A stretch of 49,391 bases of DNA from Alphaproteobacteria bacterium 46_93_T64 (GTDB lineage Bacteria; Pseudomonadota; Alphaproteobacteria; Sneathiellales; Sneathiellaceae): NCBI GenBank assembly GCA_002163135.1, contig MAAN01000030.1, forward strand, positions 1 through 49,391, read 5' to 3'. The notes beneath the pieces are model-generated. The model was not told the DNA's origin. It searched no databases and saw only the letters and a list, made by a program, of their open reading frames with translations. Positions 18,399 through 26,321 of the stretch are shown piece by piece. Position numbers and translations under genes: made by a program. How positions within the stretch are numbered: position 1 is the stretch's first letter; the number at the start of each line of letters is the position of its first letter.

Positions 18399-19031
18399 TC
18401 AAAAAATAATTTCAGTTTCATTTAATCCAAATTTTCTTTTCAATCTCCTCGATTGCTCAGAATGTTTACCCCCTGAACCTCTGATGAGAAGTGTCACATG
18501 CTCATCCGGATCGCACCCATTTTCAGTAAATTTTTTCAGTCTTAGCTGATCCGCACCTACCAATACCGCAATAGGCCATCCATCTTTCTTTGGAATTAAG
18601 AACGAACCGTCTTCAGTTGAAAACAGGTGTTTGTTGGTGCTCAGTTGGTTGCCCATGTTTTTTAGTATGAAACACTGTGCAACTGGATCTTGGCAGAAAA
18701 TTTGATTTTTTCGATCAAGAGATACTATATCTCCCAAAATCAACATCTCATTGGCATCATGGTTTGCAAAAAGGACTTTGCGTTGACTATTCAGTATGAA
18801 AATCGCTGGCGTAACTGTGCAAAGCACACGTAACGCATCACAATAAAAACTATCAGACCTATCCTCTTTTGTTAATGACACAGACGAACTCGGCTTTAAA
18901 AAGCCTTCGTCACGCGAAGCGATCCCCTCAAACCGTTGCGCTGACAAATTTTGACTTGTCGGTCCCCCAAGTAAAGGGCCCTCATTTCTTTCAAAACTGT
19001 CTAACGGCCGATTAGAACCAAATTCGTCCAC
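18399..19031 (-). CDS. PAS-domain LuxR-type regulator truncated at the start of its HTH
   Basis: About 210 residues. An unstructured N-terminus (1-60) is followed by a PAS-like domain (about 70-180: TPAIFILNSQRKVLFANHDA). The end, KRKFGLNETEIIF, matches the first helix of the LuxR HTH in the family of PAS-LuxR regulators, where it reads like FGLTPAEARLA and continues for about 45 residues. Here TGA follows at once, and a single-base frame change does not restore an HTH. So the recognition helix is missing. It could be a decaying gene or a protein repurposed as a sensor/decoy. Start choice: GTG 19031 is 6 bases after AGAGGA; GTG 19037 abuts it. Confidence 0.7.
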   Translation of the reverse strand: MDEFGSNRPLDSFERNEGPLLGGPTSQNLSAQRFEGIASRDEGFLKPSSSVSLTKEDRSDSFYCDALRVLCTVTPAIFILNSQRKVLFANHDANEMLILGDIVSLDRKNQIFCQDPVAQCFILKNMGNQLSTNKHLFSTEDGSFLIPKKDGWPIAVLVGADQLRLKKFTENGCDPDEHVTLLIRGSGGKHSEQSRRLKRKFGLNETEIIF

Positions 19032-19179
19032 TGTCACTCCTCTACCCCTAGAGCTCTACAACTTAGAATCAACAATGGCACAACAAGGCGAATTGAAACG
19101 TGAATCGTATTTTTCTTATGAATAAAAAGGGAGATCTCCAAATTGAATTATTCAATTAGGCTTCAAACAAGTTGCCATA

Positions 19180-21156
19180 CTATTCTTCCGCAACCCCTGC
19201 CAATCTTAGACCATTTACATAGTTTTCAGTAATTTCTTTATCCAAAGGTGGATAGTTCTCTAAATGCCAGTTTACAGAAAAATCAGGTTGGAATTTCTGA
19301 AATTCACGGCGAACAGGAGCGGCTTCTTCAGCTCTACCTAAATGCCCTAAACTGCATAGTAGTGGACGATAATTTGCATGGAAATTCGGATTATTGCGAA
19401 GGACCTTACGTCCAATACGAACCGCATCTTCGTATCTGCCAGACAGCATGCTAGCGATACATCTCGCCGTATCAAAATAATAAGGGTGTGCATCAAACGG
19501 CATTATCTGACGGCAGCGCCCGAGAAGCCGCAATGCTTCATCCGGCTTTCCAACATAACAATGCGTAATAGCACTAAACCCCCATGTATAAGCACAATTG
19601 GGATTGGCATCCAGAGATCGGTCGAAATACTCCAAGGCGGTTGCAAAATCATGATAAACAAATGCTTCCAGATGCCCCGCAATGGCTAGACCGATATCAC
19701 TGCCTGGACTTAACTCAATCGATCTGCGAATAAGAGCTCCAGCCTCTTCGCGCGTTGCCTGAGGATCGGAAGCATACCCCTGCCCAAGTTCGATCGATTT
19801 TAGGAAAGCTAACCATGACATAGCTTCTGGATATCCTGGAGTTTGCATAAGAGCTCGGTGCAAATATTGCTTTGCTTCGAAAACGGCCGCCTCAGAAAAC
19901 CGGAACATGAGAGAGATTGCCCTCAACAGGCACTGCCTTGATGTCAACTGATCATCGGCCACTCTTTTCGATTTGTCAGTCTCCTTTAGCTCTATCATAC
20001 TATAAATTTCGATAGCCGCTAAAATGGCCTGTTCATCTGCACCGGACAAAAGAGCCTTCATCTCTGGTTTGATGCGCTTCATCCAAAGAATATCACCTGA
20101 ACTCTCGTCAACCATTTGCAGTAATATGGCCGTATTCTCTGCAAACGATATAACGTTTCCTTTAATTTGATAGGATATATCTGAGTGAGAAAAATTAGTG
20201 TCTTCCCTATTTATAGCGAGCATTCCATCAGCTATACCGCCTCTCACAGAAAATCTTTCGTTTCGTGAAAGCTGCTCACAGATGTCTGATCTAAAAGTTT
20301 GTGCAACGAAATCCAAGATCGGATCATTGCCTTTCGTCTTGAAATCCTGAACGTAAATGTTTGGCTTGATGATTGCTTCATCAAGCAGATGGCTCGGAGC
20401 CGAAACCAGAATTTGTTGTTCAAAAGAAGCAGATTTTTTAGATTTTATTTTTTGAGCGAGTTGAGTGGTTTCTTCAGAGGGTTCTACAGACAGCTCGCGC
20501 TTTAGGACATCCTTACAAATATCAAATTGACGTAATGCAGAAGCGCGATCATCCTCGTTGGAATAAGCGTTCATCAATGATCGGTATGCCCGCTCATTCG
20601 TCTGATCAAATTTTAGTATTGCGCGAGCAACATGTTTGATCTCTGCTGAAGACAAAGCGTCGTTTTCTAGAAAATCCAACAACAGTAGAGATACATTTTC
20701 GAGGTCTTCTTCTCGTCGTGTGCGTTCAAGGTGAAGCCAATCACTGAAAACTTCAGTGTCAACGGGGCAGTCCACCAAAAATCTTCCCAGATCATTCAGA
20801 ATAAGTTGTTTGGCAATGGAGACGTCAAAGTTGGAAGAACATTCGGTCGCAATTCGAGCATCCACCCAGATTCTTTCTAAATCCAAGCTTAGATATTGCG
20901 CATTAGCCTGAAATAAATCAGAACCAAATGATCGCTCCATATCTCTTATTTCGCGTACGGATTGCCTAAGACTTGCAAGTGGATCCTTACCATTTTCCCA
21001 CAGGAGTTCTGCCGCAGCTTGACGCCTAATGGTACCATCAGGGGATAACGCAATGAATGCGATCAAAGCAGTAGTTTTATCGCGCAGCTTTGGCATGGCT
21101 TGCCCTGAAGCAAGCTCCCACTTGAACTGTCCAAATAAAAATAGCTTATCGCCCAT
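19180..21156 (-). CDS. SARP/BTAD-type transcriptional regulator with C-terminal TPR repeats
   Basis: About 658 residues. An OmpR-like winged-helix DNA-binding domain (1-85: LFGQFKWELASGQAMP, then RRQAAAELLW and SLRQSVREIR) is followed by a bacterial transcriptional activation domain (BTAD, about 95-235, ending RELSVEPSEETTQ). A middle domain (about 250-375: LDFVAQTFRSDICEQLSRN) resembles the one between SARP-type DNA-binding and TPR regions in adenylate-cyclase-like regulators. TPR helices fill 410-650. No membrane helix. Start: ATG 21156 rather than TTG 21165; both have only weak ribosome sites. Lies 177 bases after the response regulator at 21343 on the same strand. Target genes unknown. 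Confidence 0.85.
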   Translation of the reverse strand: MGDKLFLFGQFKWELASGQAMPKLRDKTTALIAFIALSPDGTIRRQAAAELLWENGKDPLASLRQSVREIRDMERSFGSDLFQANAQYLSLDLERIWVDARIATECSSNFDVSIAKQLILNDLGRFLVDCPVDTEVFSDWLHLERTRREEDLENVSLLLLDFLENDALSSAEIKHVARAILKFDQTNERAYRSLMNAYSNEDDRASALRQFDICKDVLKRELSVEPSEETTQLAQKIKSKKSASFEQQILVSAPSHLLDEAIIKPNIYVQDFKTKGNDPILDFVAQTFRSDICEQLSRNERFSVRGGIADGMLAINREDTNFSHSDISYQIKGNVISFAENTAILLQMVDESSGDILWMKRIKPEMKALLSGADEQAILAAIEIYSMIELKETDKSKRVADDQLTSRQCLLRAISLMFRFSEAAVFEAKQYLHRALMQTPGYPEAMSWLAFLKSIELGQGYASDPQATREEAGALIRRSIELSPGSDIGLAIAGHLEAFVYHDFATALEYFDRSLDANPNCAYTWGFSAITHCYVGKPDEALRLLGRCRQIMPFDAHPYYFDTARCIASMLSGRYEDAVRIGRKVLRNNPNFHANYRPLLCSLGHLGRAEEAAPVRREFQKFQPDFSVNWHLENYPPLDKEITENYVNGLRLAGVAEE

Positions 21157-21249
21157 ATATCTCAACTTACGGCCACATTATTCCACAAAGACGTGTAGTA
21201 GATTGTACTTCAGTTTAGTAATATTAAGGGGATTATGTAAATAAAGAAC

Positions 21250-21276
21250 TTATATAGTCAAATCAGTGAAAGACAT
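21250..21276 (-). other. Eight-codon leader-like ORF with strong ribosome site
   Basis: On the - strand GGGGGGAG lies 4-5 bases before ATG 21276, followed by MSFTDLTI and TAA. It sits in the gap between the LuxR response regulator and the SARP regulator. It could be a leader peptide or chance; no attenuator hairpin is obvious. Confidence 0.2.
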
Positions 21277-21342
21277 AAATCTCCCCCCGAAACACCCAGT
21301 AGACGGTAAAAAAAATCGCATTTCACCCTCTGGAAAACTAAT

Positions 21343-21984
21343 TTAGAGTATCTTCAAATTATTAGCGATAGAAACAGCCTGTGTTCTATTCTTCGCTTGC
21401 AGATCCTTCATCAAATTTGAAATATGAACTTTTACTGTGCCAGCAGAGATACCAAGATCCTCTGCTATCATTTTATTTGATTTTCCTTCAGATACGGCCC
21501 GTAACACTTCGCGTTGTCTGCTTGTCAGACGTCCTGAATTTTCAACAAGCTGATTTACCTCATTGATACCTTGAATACTTGTGCCGCCAATCATTGAATG
21601 GACTTCTGGTGGGAAGTACTTTCCACCAGCAAGTATGAGCTTTATTGCTGCAATCACAATTGCTTTGTTATTAGAGCGATCGAGGAAACCTCTTATGTTA
21701 TGCCGGAAGGTATCTAAAACCAATTCTCTGTTTACAGCATTACCAACCACAACGATCGGCGTATCCGAAGCAAACTTTCGTAAGCGAAGAAAAGCAGGAT
21801 CGGTTGCATCAATCCTTTCTTCTACTGTCAGGATAACAATATCTGATCCGTGATCATCCATACATGAAAGCGCTTCTTCAATGGTACCCGCTTCGCAAAC
21901 GATGGCATTTTCAAAATTGCTTTCTAGGATAGATTTGAAACCACTCCGGCAAATTTCGAATTTGTCTATGATCAAGGCACGCAT
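21343..21984 (-). CDS. LuxR/NarL-family response regulator with a degenerate receiver
   Basis: 213 residues. The C-terminal GerE-type HTH (149-205: LTSRQREVLRAVSEGKS, IAEDLGISAGTVKVHIS) is intact. The N-terminal receiver fold is recognisable (MRALIIDKFEICRSG), but where the phosphoacceptor Asp is expected the sequence reads DIVILTVEE, with Thr53, and the switch lysine is replaced by Arg in GFLDRS. So it probably does not work by normal Asp phosphorylation; it may be constitutive or ligand-controlled. GGAAGAG lies 8 bases before ATG. Alignment by eye. Confidence 0.88.
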   Translation of the reverse strand: MRALIIDKFEICRSGFKSILESNFENAIVCEAGTIEEALSCMDDHGSDIVILTVEERIDATDPAFLRLRKFASDTPIVVVGNAVNRELVLDTFRHNIRGFLDRSNNKAIVIAAIKLILAGGKYFPPEVHSMIGGTSIQGINEVNQLVENSGRLTSRQREVLRAVSEGKSNKMIAEDLGISAGTVKVHISNLMKDLQAKNRTQAVSIANNLKIL

Positions 21985-22341
21985 CTAAATTTCTCTTCCG
22001 AGTTGTACAAAATTTCGACATCTTCCAAAATACTAGAATAGAAAACAAACGTTTGTCTCTTCAGAATTTACAAAAAAACATGAAAAATTGGGAGTGATAA
22101 TCATGTTCAAGGTTTTTAGCCAATCGGCATACATATTTTGGAGTATTTTACTAATTATATAATACACTAAACCTTGGAATATTGTTTGATTCAAAACAAA
22201 TTAAATGAAAATACAGCGTAATTGATATGATATTTCTAAACCACTTCGAATCGTCGAATAAAGTTACGAAACATACACAAATAGATTAAAAGAAGGGGAA
22301 TGGTTCACTGACTCTCAATATTATGATGAAGGCGATGCGAT
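21985..22341. other. AT-rich intergenic region with a possible 19-residue hydrophobic ORF
   Basis: 357 bases between the divergent response regulator and aminotransferase genes, so promoters for both should be here. A TATAAT lies at 22158-22163 without a convincing -35. Inverted arms CAAGGTTT (22108-22115) and AAACCTTG (22169-22176) flank it. On + strand, ATG 22103 follows GGGAG and encodes 19 mostly hydrophobic residues (MFKVFSQSAYIFWSILLII) to TAA 22162. Nothing else is recognised. Confidence 0.4.
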
Positions 22342-23271
22342 ATGGCGACGGACGAAAAGCACTTCTCAACTCATGCAGCTGAGATAGACCCGCGCAATGA
22401 TGAACTAAAAATATACGTAAACGGAACTATAGTACCTAAAAACCAAGCGGTCGTTTCAGTCTACGACTCCGGCTTCATGTTGGGAGATGGCATCTGGGAA
22501 GGTATTCGCTACTACAATGGTAAGTGGGCATTTCTGGATGAGCATATGGACCGGCTATTTGGTGCCGCAAAAGCCATAGATCTTGATCTTAAGCTAAACC
22601 GTGCGGAATTTGAACAGGCACTCGATGATACGGCTGCAGCAAATGGCATGACAGAAAATGTTCATGCCCGTTTGATGGTAACACGCGGTATAAAAGAAAA
22701 GCCGTTCCAAGATCCCAGATTAAGCCAATCAGGTCCGACCATTGTCATAATAATGGAGCATTCCAAGCCAAGTACGGAATTGGTCTCTCAAGGAATTCGG
22801 CTCCATACCGTCCCGATCGTCCGTGGCCTGCCAATGTCTCAAGACCCAAAACTCAATTCCCATTCTAAATTGAACTGCATTTTGGCCGGTATTCATGCAC
22901 AAAAAGCCGGAGCCGATGAAGCTCTTATGCTTGACCCACACGGTTTTGTTAACACCACAAACGGCTGTAATTTCTTTATTGTGCGAAAAGGTGAGGTATG
23001 GACGTCAACGGGTGACTATTGCATGAACGGTATCACCAGGAAAAAGGTGATCCAGCTTTGTAAGGACAATAATATCCCGATTTTAGAGAAAAACTTTTCA
23101 GTGACGGAAACTTACGACGCTGATGAAGTATTTTTAACGGGTACGTTCGGCGCGCAAACACCGGTTAGCGAAATTGATGGCCGGAATATTGGTGATGGTC
23201 AAGCAGGACCAATGACGGAACGTATTCGCGGCCTGTATTTTGATTTATTGCAACGGGTAACAGCTGACTAA
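22342..23271 (+). CDS. Class IV (fold type IV) PLP aminotransferase, BCAT/DAAT-like
   Basis: 309 residues. Conserved elements: YVNGTIVPKNQAVVSVYDSG, GDGIWEGIRYYNGK, the PLP lysine Lys176 in NSHSKLNCILA, and FGAQTPVSEIDGR. These place it with branched-chain and D-amino acid aminotransferases and aminodeoxychorismate lyase. The segment aligned with the Glu that contacts the PLP ring nitrogen reads GFVNTTNGCNFF, with Thr at that place, which is atypical for ilvE; I therefore give no symbol. AAGG precedes ATG 22342. It is followed by the MFS transporter gene (102 bases), possibly an exporter or importer for substrate or product. Confidence 0.85.
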   Translation: MATDEKHFSTHAAEIDPRNDELKIYVNGTIVPKNQAVVSVYDSGFMLGDGIWEGIRYYNGKWAFLDEHMDRLFGAAKAIDLDLKLNRAEFEQALDDTAAANGMTENVHARLMVTRGIKEKPFQDPRLSQSGPTIVIIMEHSKPSTELVSQGIRLHTVPIVRGLPMSQDPKLNSHSKLNCILAGIHAQKAGADEALMLDPHGFVNTTNGCNFFIVRKGEVWTSTGDYCMNGITRKKVIQLCKDNNIPILEKNFSVTETYDADEVFLTGTFGAQTPVSEIDGRNIGDGQAGPMTERIRGLYFDLLQRVTAD

Positions 23272-23372
23272 ATTGTCTCAAGGACATTTCACCCATTTAC
23301 GAAGTGTTCTTTCTTCAGTTAAGAGGGAAAGATAACTCTTTGCGCGATCGTGCACCCTCCAAGGAAAAATGA

Positions 23373-24653
23373 ATGAGCGACACTCCCCTTTCTCCTTCAT
23401 CAGGTACTTTATCTGATGAGGTTATGCCCGCCTTTTTAGACAGTACCTACTCATGGGTAAGGTTAATGATTTCACTGCTGATAGCAACAATCGGCAGTGT
23501 TGGCATGTGGTCAATTATCGTTGTATTGCCGCTCATTCAAACGGAGTTCGGATCGGACCGAGCTGCGGCCTCCCTGCCCTTCACAGCGATCATGATCGGT
23601 TTTGGTCTTGGCAACCTTGTTGTTGGAAAAATTGTGGATCGATTGGGAATTTTTATACCCATGGCAGTGTCAGCAGTCCTGCTTGCAAGCGGTTTTTACC
23701 TTTCAACACTTGTGACCAGTATTTGGCAATTCGCAATTATTCAGGGCCTTTTCATTGGCCTTGGTACCGGTTCTTGTTTTGGGCCGCTTATGTCGGATAT
23801 CTCGCACTGGTTTCATAAACGACTAGGCATTGCTATCGCAGCAGCTGCCAGTGGTAACTACTTTGCCGGTATGCTTTGGCCATTGTATCTTAAAGGAATA
23901 ATCGAAGATGAAGGATGGCGCATTGCCTATGGGAATGTTGCAATCATCATCTTAGTTGTGATGTTGCCTCTGGCCTTCTGTTTACGTCGGCAACGCCCAA
24001 GAGTTTCCACAAATCTAACGGAAACATCAGCGACTACGCAACAATCCAGCCCCCAAAAGCTGTCATCTGGTTTGTCACCAAACATGTTGCAATTTTTAAT
24101 GGTTGTCGCTGGCATTTCCTGCTGCGTTGCCATGTCGATGCCGCAAGTTCACATTGTCGCCTATTGCGCCGACTTGGGATATGGCGTCACTATAGGCGCT
24201 GAGATGCTGTCACTGATGCTTGCAGGCGGTATCATTAGTCGATTATTGTCAGGCGTTCTTGCTGACTATATCGGTGGTGTCCGAACACTTCTGCTCGGTG
24301 GCATCATGCAATGTATCGCCTTATTTCTTTACATTCCATTCGATGGGATGGTGTCGCTTTACATTGTTTCTTTGGTATTTGGACTGTCTCAGGGCGGCCT
24401 TGTTCCAAGCTATGCCATTATCGTTCGTGAATATCTTCCTGCACATGAAGCTGGACAACGGGTTGGTCAGGTCGTTTTCGCAACTGTTATGGGAATGGCA
24501 TTGGGTGGATGGCTTTCCGGCCTAATTTACGATTTAACACAATCGTACCAAGCTGCGTTCATCAACGGTATCGCCTGGAATTTCCTGAATATCGGAATTA
24601 TCTCTCTCATTTTGTTCAAGACAAAATTGAAAAAATCTGCGGCAATAGCATAA
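23373..24653 (+). CDS. MFS transporter (monocarboxylate/oxalate-formate porter-like)
   Basis: 426 residues with about 12 hydrophobic segments and a polar central loop (about 210-235). The GxxxDRxGxR-type loop 2-3 motif reads VGKIVDRLGIFIP, and a second DYIGGVR loop lies in the C-half. The pattern (SIIVVLPLIQTEFG, GSCFGPLMSDISHWFHKR) is like monocarboxylate-porter and OFA-type MFS proteins. AAGGA lies 7 bases before ATG 23373. Likely co-transcribed with the aminotransferase; ends at a bidirectional terminator. Confidence 0.88.
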   Translation: MSDTPLSPSSGTLSDEVMPAFLDSTYSWVRLMISLLIATIGSVGMWSIIVVLPLIQTEFGSDRAAASLPFTAIMIGFGLGNLVVGKIVDRLGIFIPMAVSAVLLASGFYLSTLVTSIWQFAIIQGLFIGLGTGSCFGPLMSDISHWFHKRLGIAIAAAASGNYFAGMLWPLYLKGIIEDEGWRIAYGNVAIIILVVMLPLAFCLRRQRPRVSTNLTETSATTQQSSPQKLSSGLSPNMLQFLMVVAGISCCVAMSMPQVHIVAYCADLGYGVTIGAEMLSLMLAGGIISRLLSGVLADYIGGVRTLLLGGIMQCIALFLYIPFDGMVSLYIVSLVFGLSQGGLVPSYAIIVREYLPAHEAGQRVGQVVFATVMGMALGGWLSGLIYDLTQSYQAAFINGIAWNFLNIGIISLILFKTKLKKSAAIA

Positions 24654-24654
24654 A

Positions 24655-24682
24655 AAAAGGCGGCTGAAATCAGCCGCCTTTT
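24655..24682. terminator. Bidirectional intrinsic terminator
   Basis: AAAAGGCGGCTG (24655-24666) pairs perfectly with CAGCCGCCTTTT (24671-24682) around AAAT. T-runs follow in both directions (TTTTAT on +, seven T on -), serving the convergent MFS and pssA genes. Confidence 0.9.
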
Positions 24683-24703
24683 ATCAACATCTAAACCTAT
24701 ATC

Positions 24704-25525
24704 TTATTCTTTAGTCTCTGGCTTATCTTCAACGTCCTTCGTTGAGCTACCTTCAGCTTTTGCAGCTTCCGCCCGTTCTTCAGCACGCTTCAAACGACGA
24801 TGAGTTGACATGGCAAACGGGATTGTCCCCAAATATACCAATGCAGCACCTGTGAGAAGCTCCCAAGGATAACTAGCCATTACTGCTGCTAGGCCGCCAA
24901 CAAGAATGAGCATTGGCATAATGAATTTTCGTGGAATACGAACACTTTTAATGGAAAATGTTGGGATACGGCTGGCCATCAAAAATGCCAAGAAAAGTAA
25001 CCAAGCAGCATTCAGAGTAGCCGATTTGAAAATCTCTGCGTCCGAGTAGAAACTGATCACCATAAACAACATTGCAATTGCAGCACCGCCTGGTGCCGCA
25101 ATGCCTGTGAAGTAGCGCCCCTCCCATGCGGGCCCATCCTCTTCAAGCATCGTATTAAATCGTGCTAGGCGTAGGCCACACGAGACCGTGTATACAAGCG
25201 AGATAATCCACCCTAATCCACCAAGCCCAGCTTCCAGTGTCCACAGGTACAGCACCAGTGCTGGAGCGACACCAAAACTCACAAAATCTGACAGGGAATC
25301 CAGTTCAGCACCAAATTTGGAACTGCCCTTAAGAAGACGTGCCATCCGGCCGTCTAAGCCGTCCAAGATACCTGCAACTAGAATTGCCGAAACCGCGAAT
25401 TCCCACTTTTGTTCCAAAGCGAACCGTACTGATGTCAAACCTGCACAAAGTGCCAGTGTTGTCAGCATATTCGGGATCAGTGAATTAATTGGTAATTCAC
25501 TGAGCTTGCGACGCCCTAAAGCCAT
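24704..25525 (-). CDS. pssA: CDP-diacylglycerol--serine O-phosphatidyltransferase
   Basis: Makes phosphatidylserine from CDP-diacylglycerol and serine at the inner membrane. 273 residues, several membrane helices. The CDP-alcohol phosphotransferase motif is complete: Asp55-Gly56, Ala62-Arg63, Gly72, Asp76 and Asp80 (DGLDGRMAR ... FGAELDSLSD). The tail (about 245-273) is charged and Lys/Glu-rich. ATG overlaps the psd stop by one base (TAATG), with GGAGG 6 bases upstream inside psd, so translation is coupled to the next enzyme of the pathway. Confidence 0.96.
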   Translation of the reverse strand: MALGRRKLSELPINSLIPNMLTTLALCAGLTSVRFALEQKWEFAVSAILVAGILDGLDGRMARLLKGSSKFGAELDSLSDFVSFGVAPALVLYLWTLEAGLGGLGWIISLVYTVSCGLRLARFNTMLEEDGPAWEGRYFTGIAAPGGAAIAMLFMVISFYSDAEIFKSATLNAAWLLFLAFLMASRIPTFSIKSVRIPRKFIMPMLILVGGLAAVMASYPWELLTGAALVYLGTIPFAMSTHRRLKRAEERAEAAKAEGSSTKDVEDKPETKE

Positions 25526-26220
25526 TAGCGAACCTCCACAGAGATCGCCAAATTATTCTCGGCGACAAGATCTGCGATAATAGTTTCACCGCCAACCATA
25601 TTCTGACCAACACCAACTTGTGGCTCGACGCCATCTGGAAGGTAGATATCAGTGCGGCTACCAAAACGAATGAGACCGAAACGTTCACCCGTACGTACTT
25701 CCTGATTATCACTCAAATCACAAACGATCCGGCGTGCGATAAGACCTGCAATTTGGACGAAGATAATGTCTTTGCCGTCTTTGGACCGTACATGAACAGC
25801 ATGACGTTCATTCTCTTCAGATGCTTTATCAAGGGCCGCATTCAGAAATTTTCCTGGGCGATAAACCTGTTTAATCACGGTACCAGCAAGCGGTACCCGA
25901 TTTACGTGCACATTGAACACGTTCAAAAACACGCTAATACGAAGCAGAGGATCATTTCCAAGGCCGAGTTCTTCTGGTGGGACAGAACGTTCAATCACCT
26001 GCACAACACCATCAGCCGGACTTACAATCAGTCCTTCGCTTGTTGGGACATGACGATCTGGATCCCGAAAGAAATAGACGCACCAAAGTGTCAGAACAAC
26101 CCCGATCCAACCAAGGAAAGTGCTTGCCATGAATAGTAAGAGTGTCACAACCGCAAAAATTGCGATAAAGCGATACCCTTCTTTGTTAATCGGTACCAAG
26201 ACTGATTTTAACGTATCCAT
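25525..26220 (-). CDS. psd: Phosphatidylserine decarboxylase, short bacterial form
   Basis: Converts phosphatidylserine to phosphatidylethanolamine. 231 residues, the short (PSD-A) class. Two N-terminal hydrophobic segments (18-50) anchor it. Self-cleavage site is RFGSRTD, Gly187-Ser188, giving the pyruvoyl group; the [12 protein letters not shown] core is conserved. First gene of a two-gene unit with pssA, as in many alphaproteobacteria. Confidence 0.95.
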   Translation of the reverse strand: MDTLKSVLVPINKEGYRFIAIFAVVTLLLFMASTFLGWIGVVLTLWCVYFFRDPDRHVPTSEGLIVSPADGVVQVIERSVPPEELGLGNDPLLRISVFLNVFNVHVNRVPLAGTVIKQVYRPGKFLNAALDKASEENERHAVHVRSKDGKDIIFVQIAGLIARRIVCDLSDNQEVRTGERFGLIRFGSRTDIYLPDGVEPQVGVGQNMVGGETIIADLVAENNLAISVEVR

Positions 26221-26321
26221 ATTCTTCGTCTCTCAAATACTTATTAAGTAGTTTGACTAGCCTAATAGCGTATACGCGGAATAAAAAGAACCTTAAACAT
26301 ACAATAAACTCGAATTTTGGC

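Noticed and set aside
18360-18400. A frameshift that would restore the HTH of the truncated PAS protein
   Set aside because: Dropping one T of the homopolymer gives EKLVRRRLCQIAM, which does not look like a LuxR HTH and soon stops.
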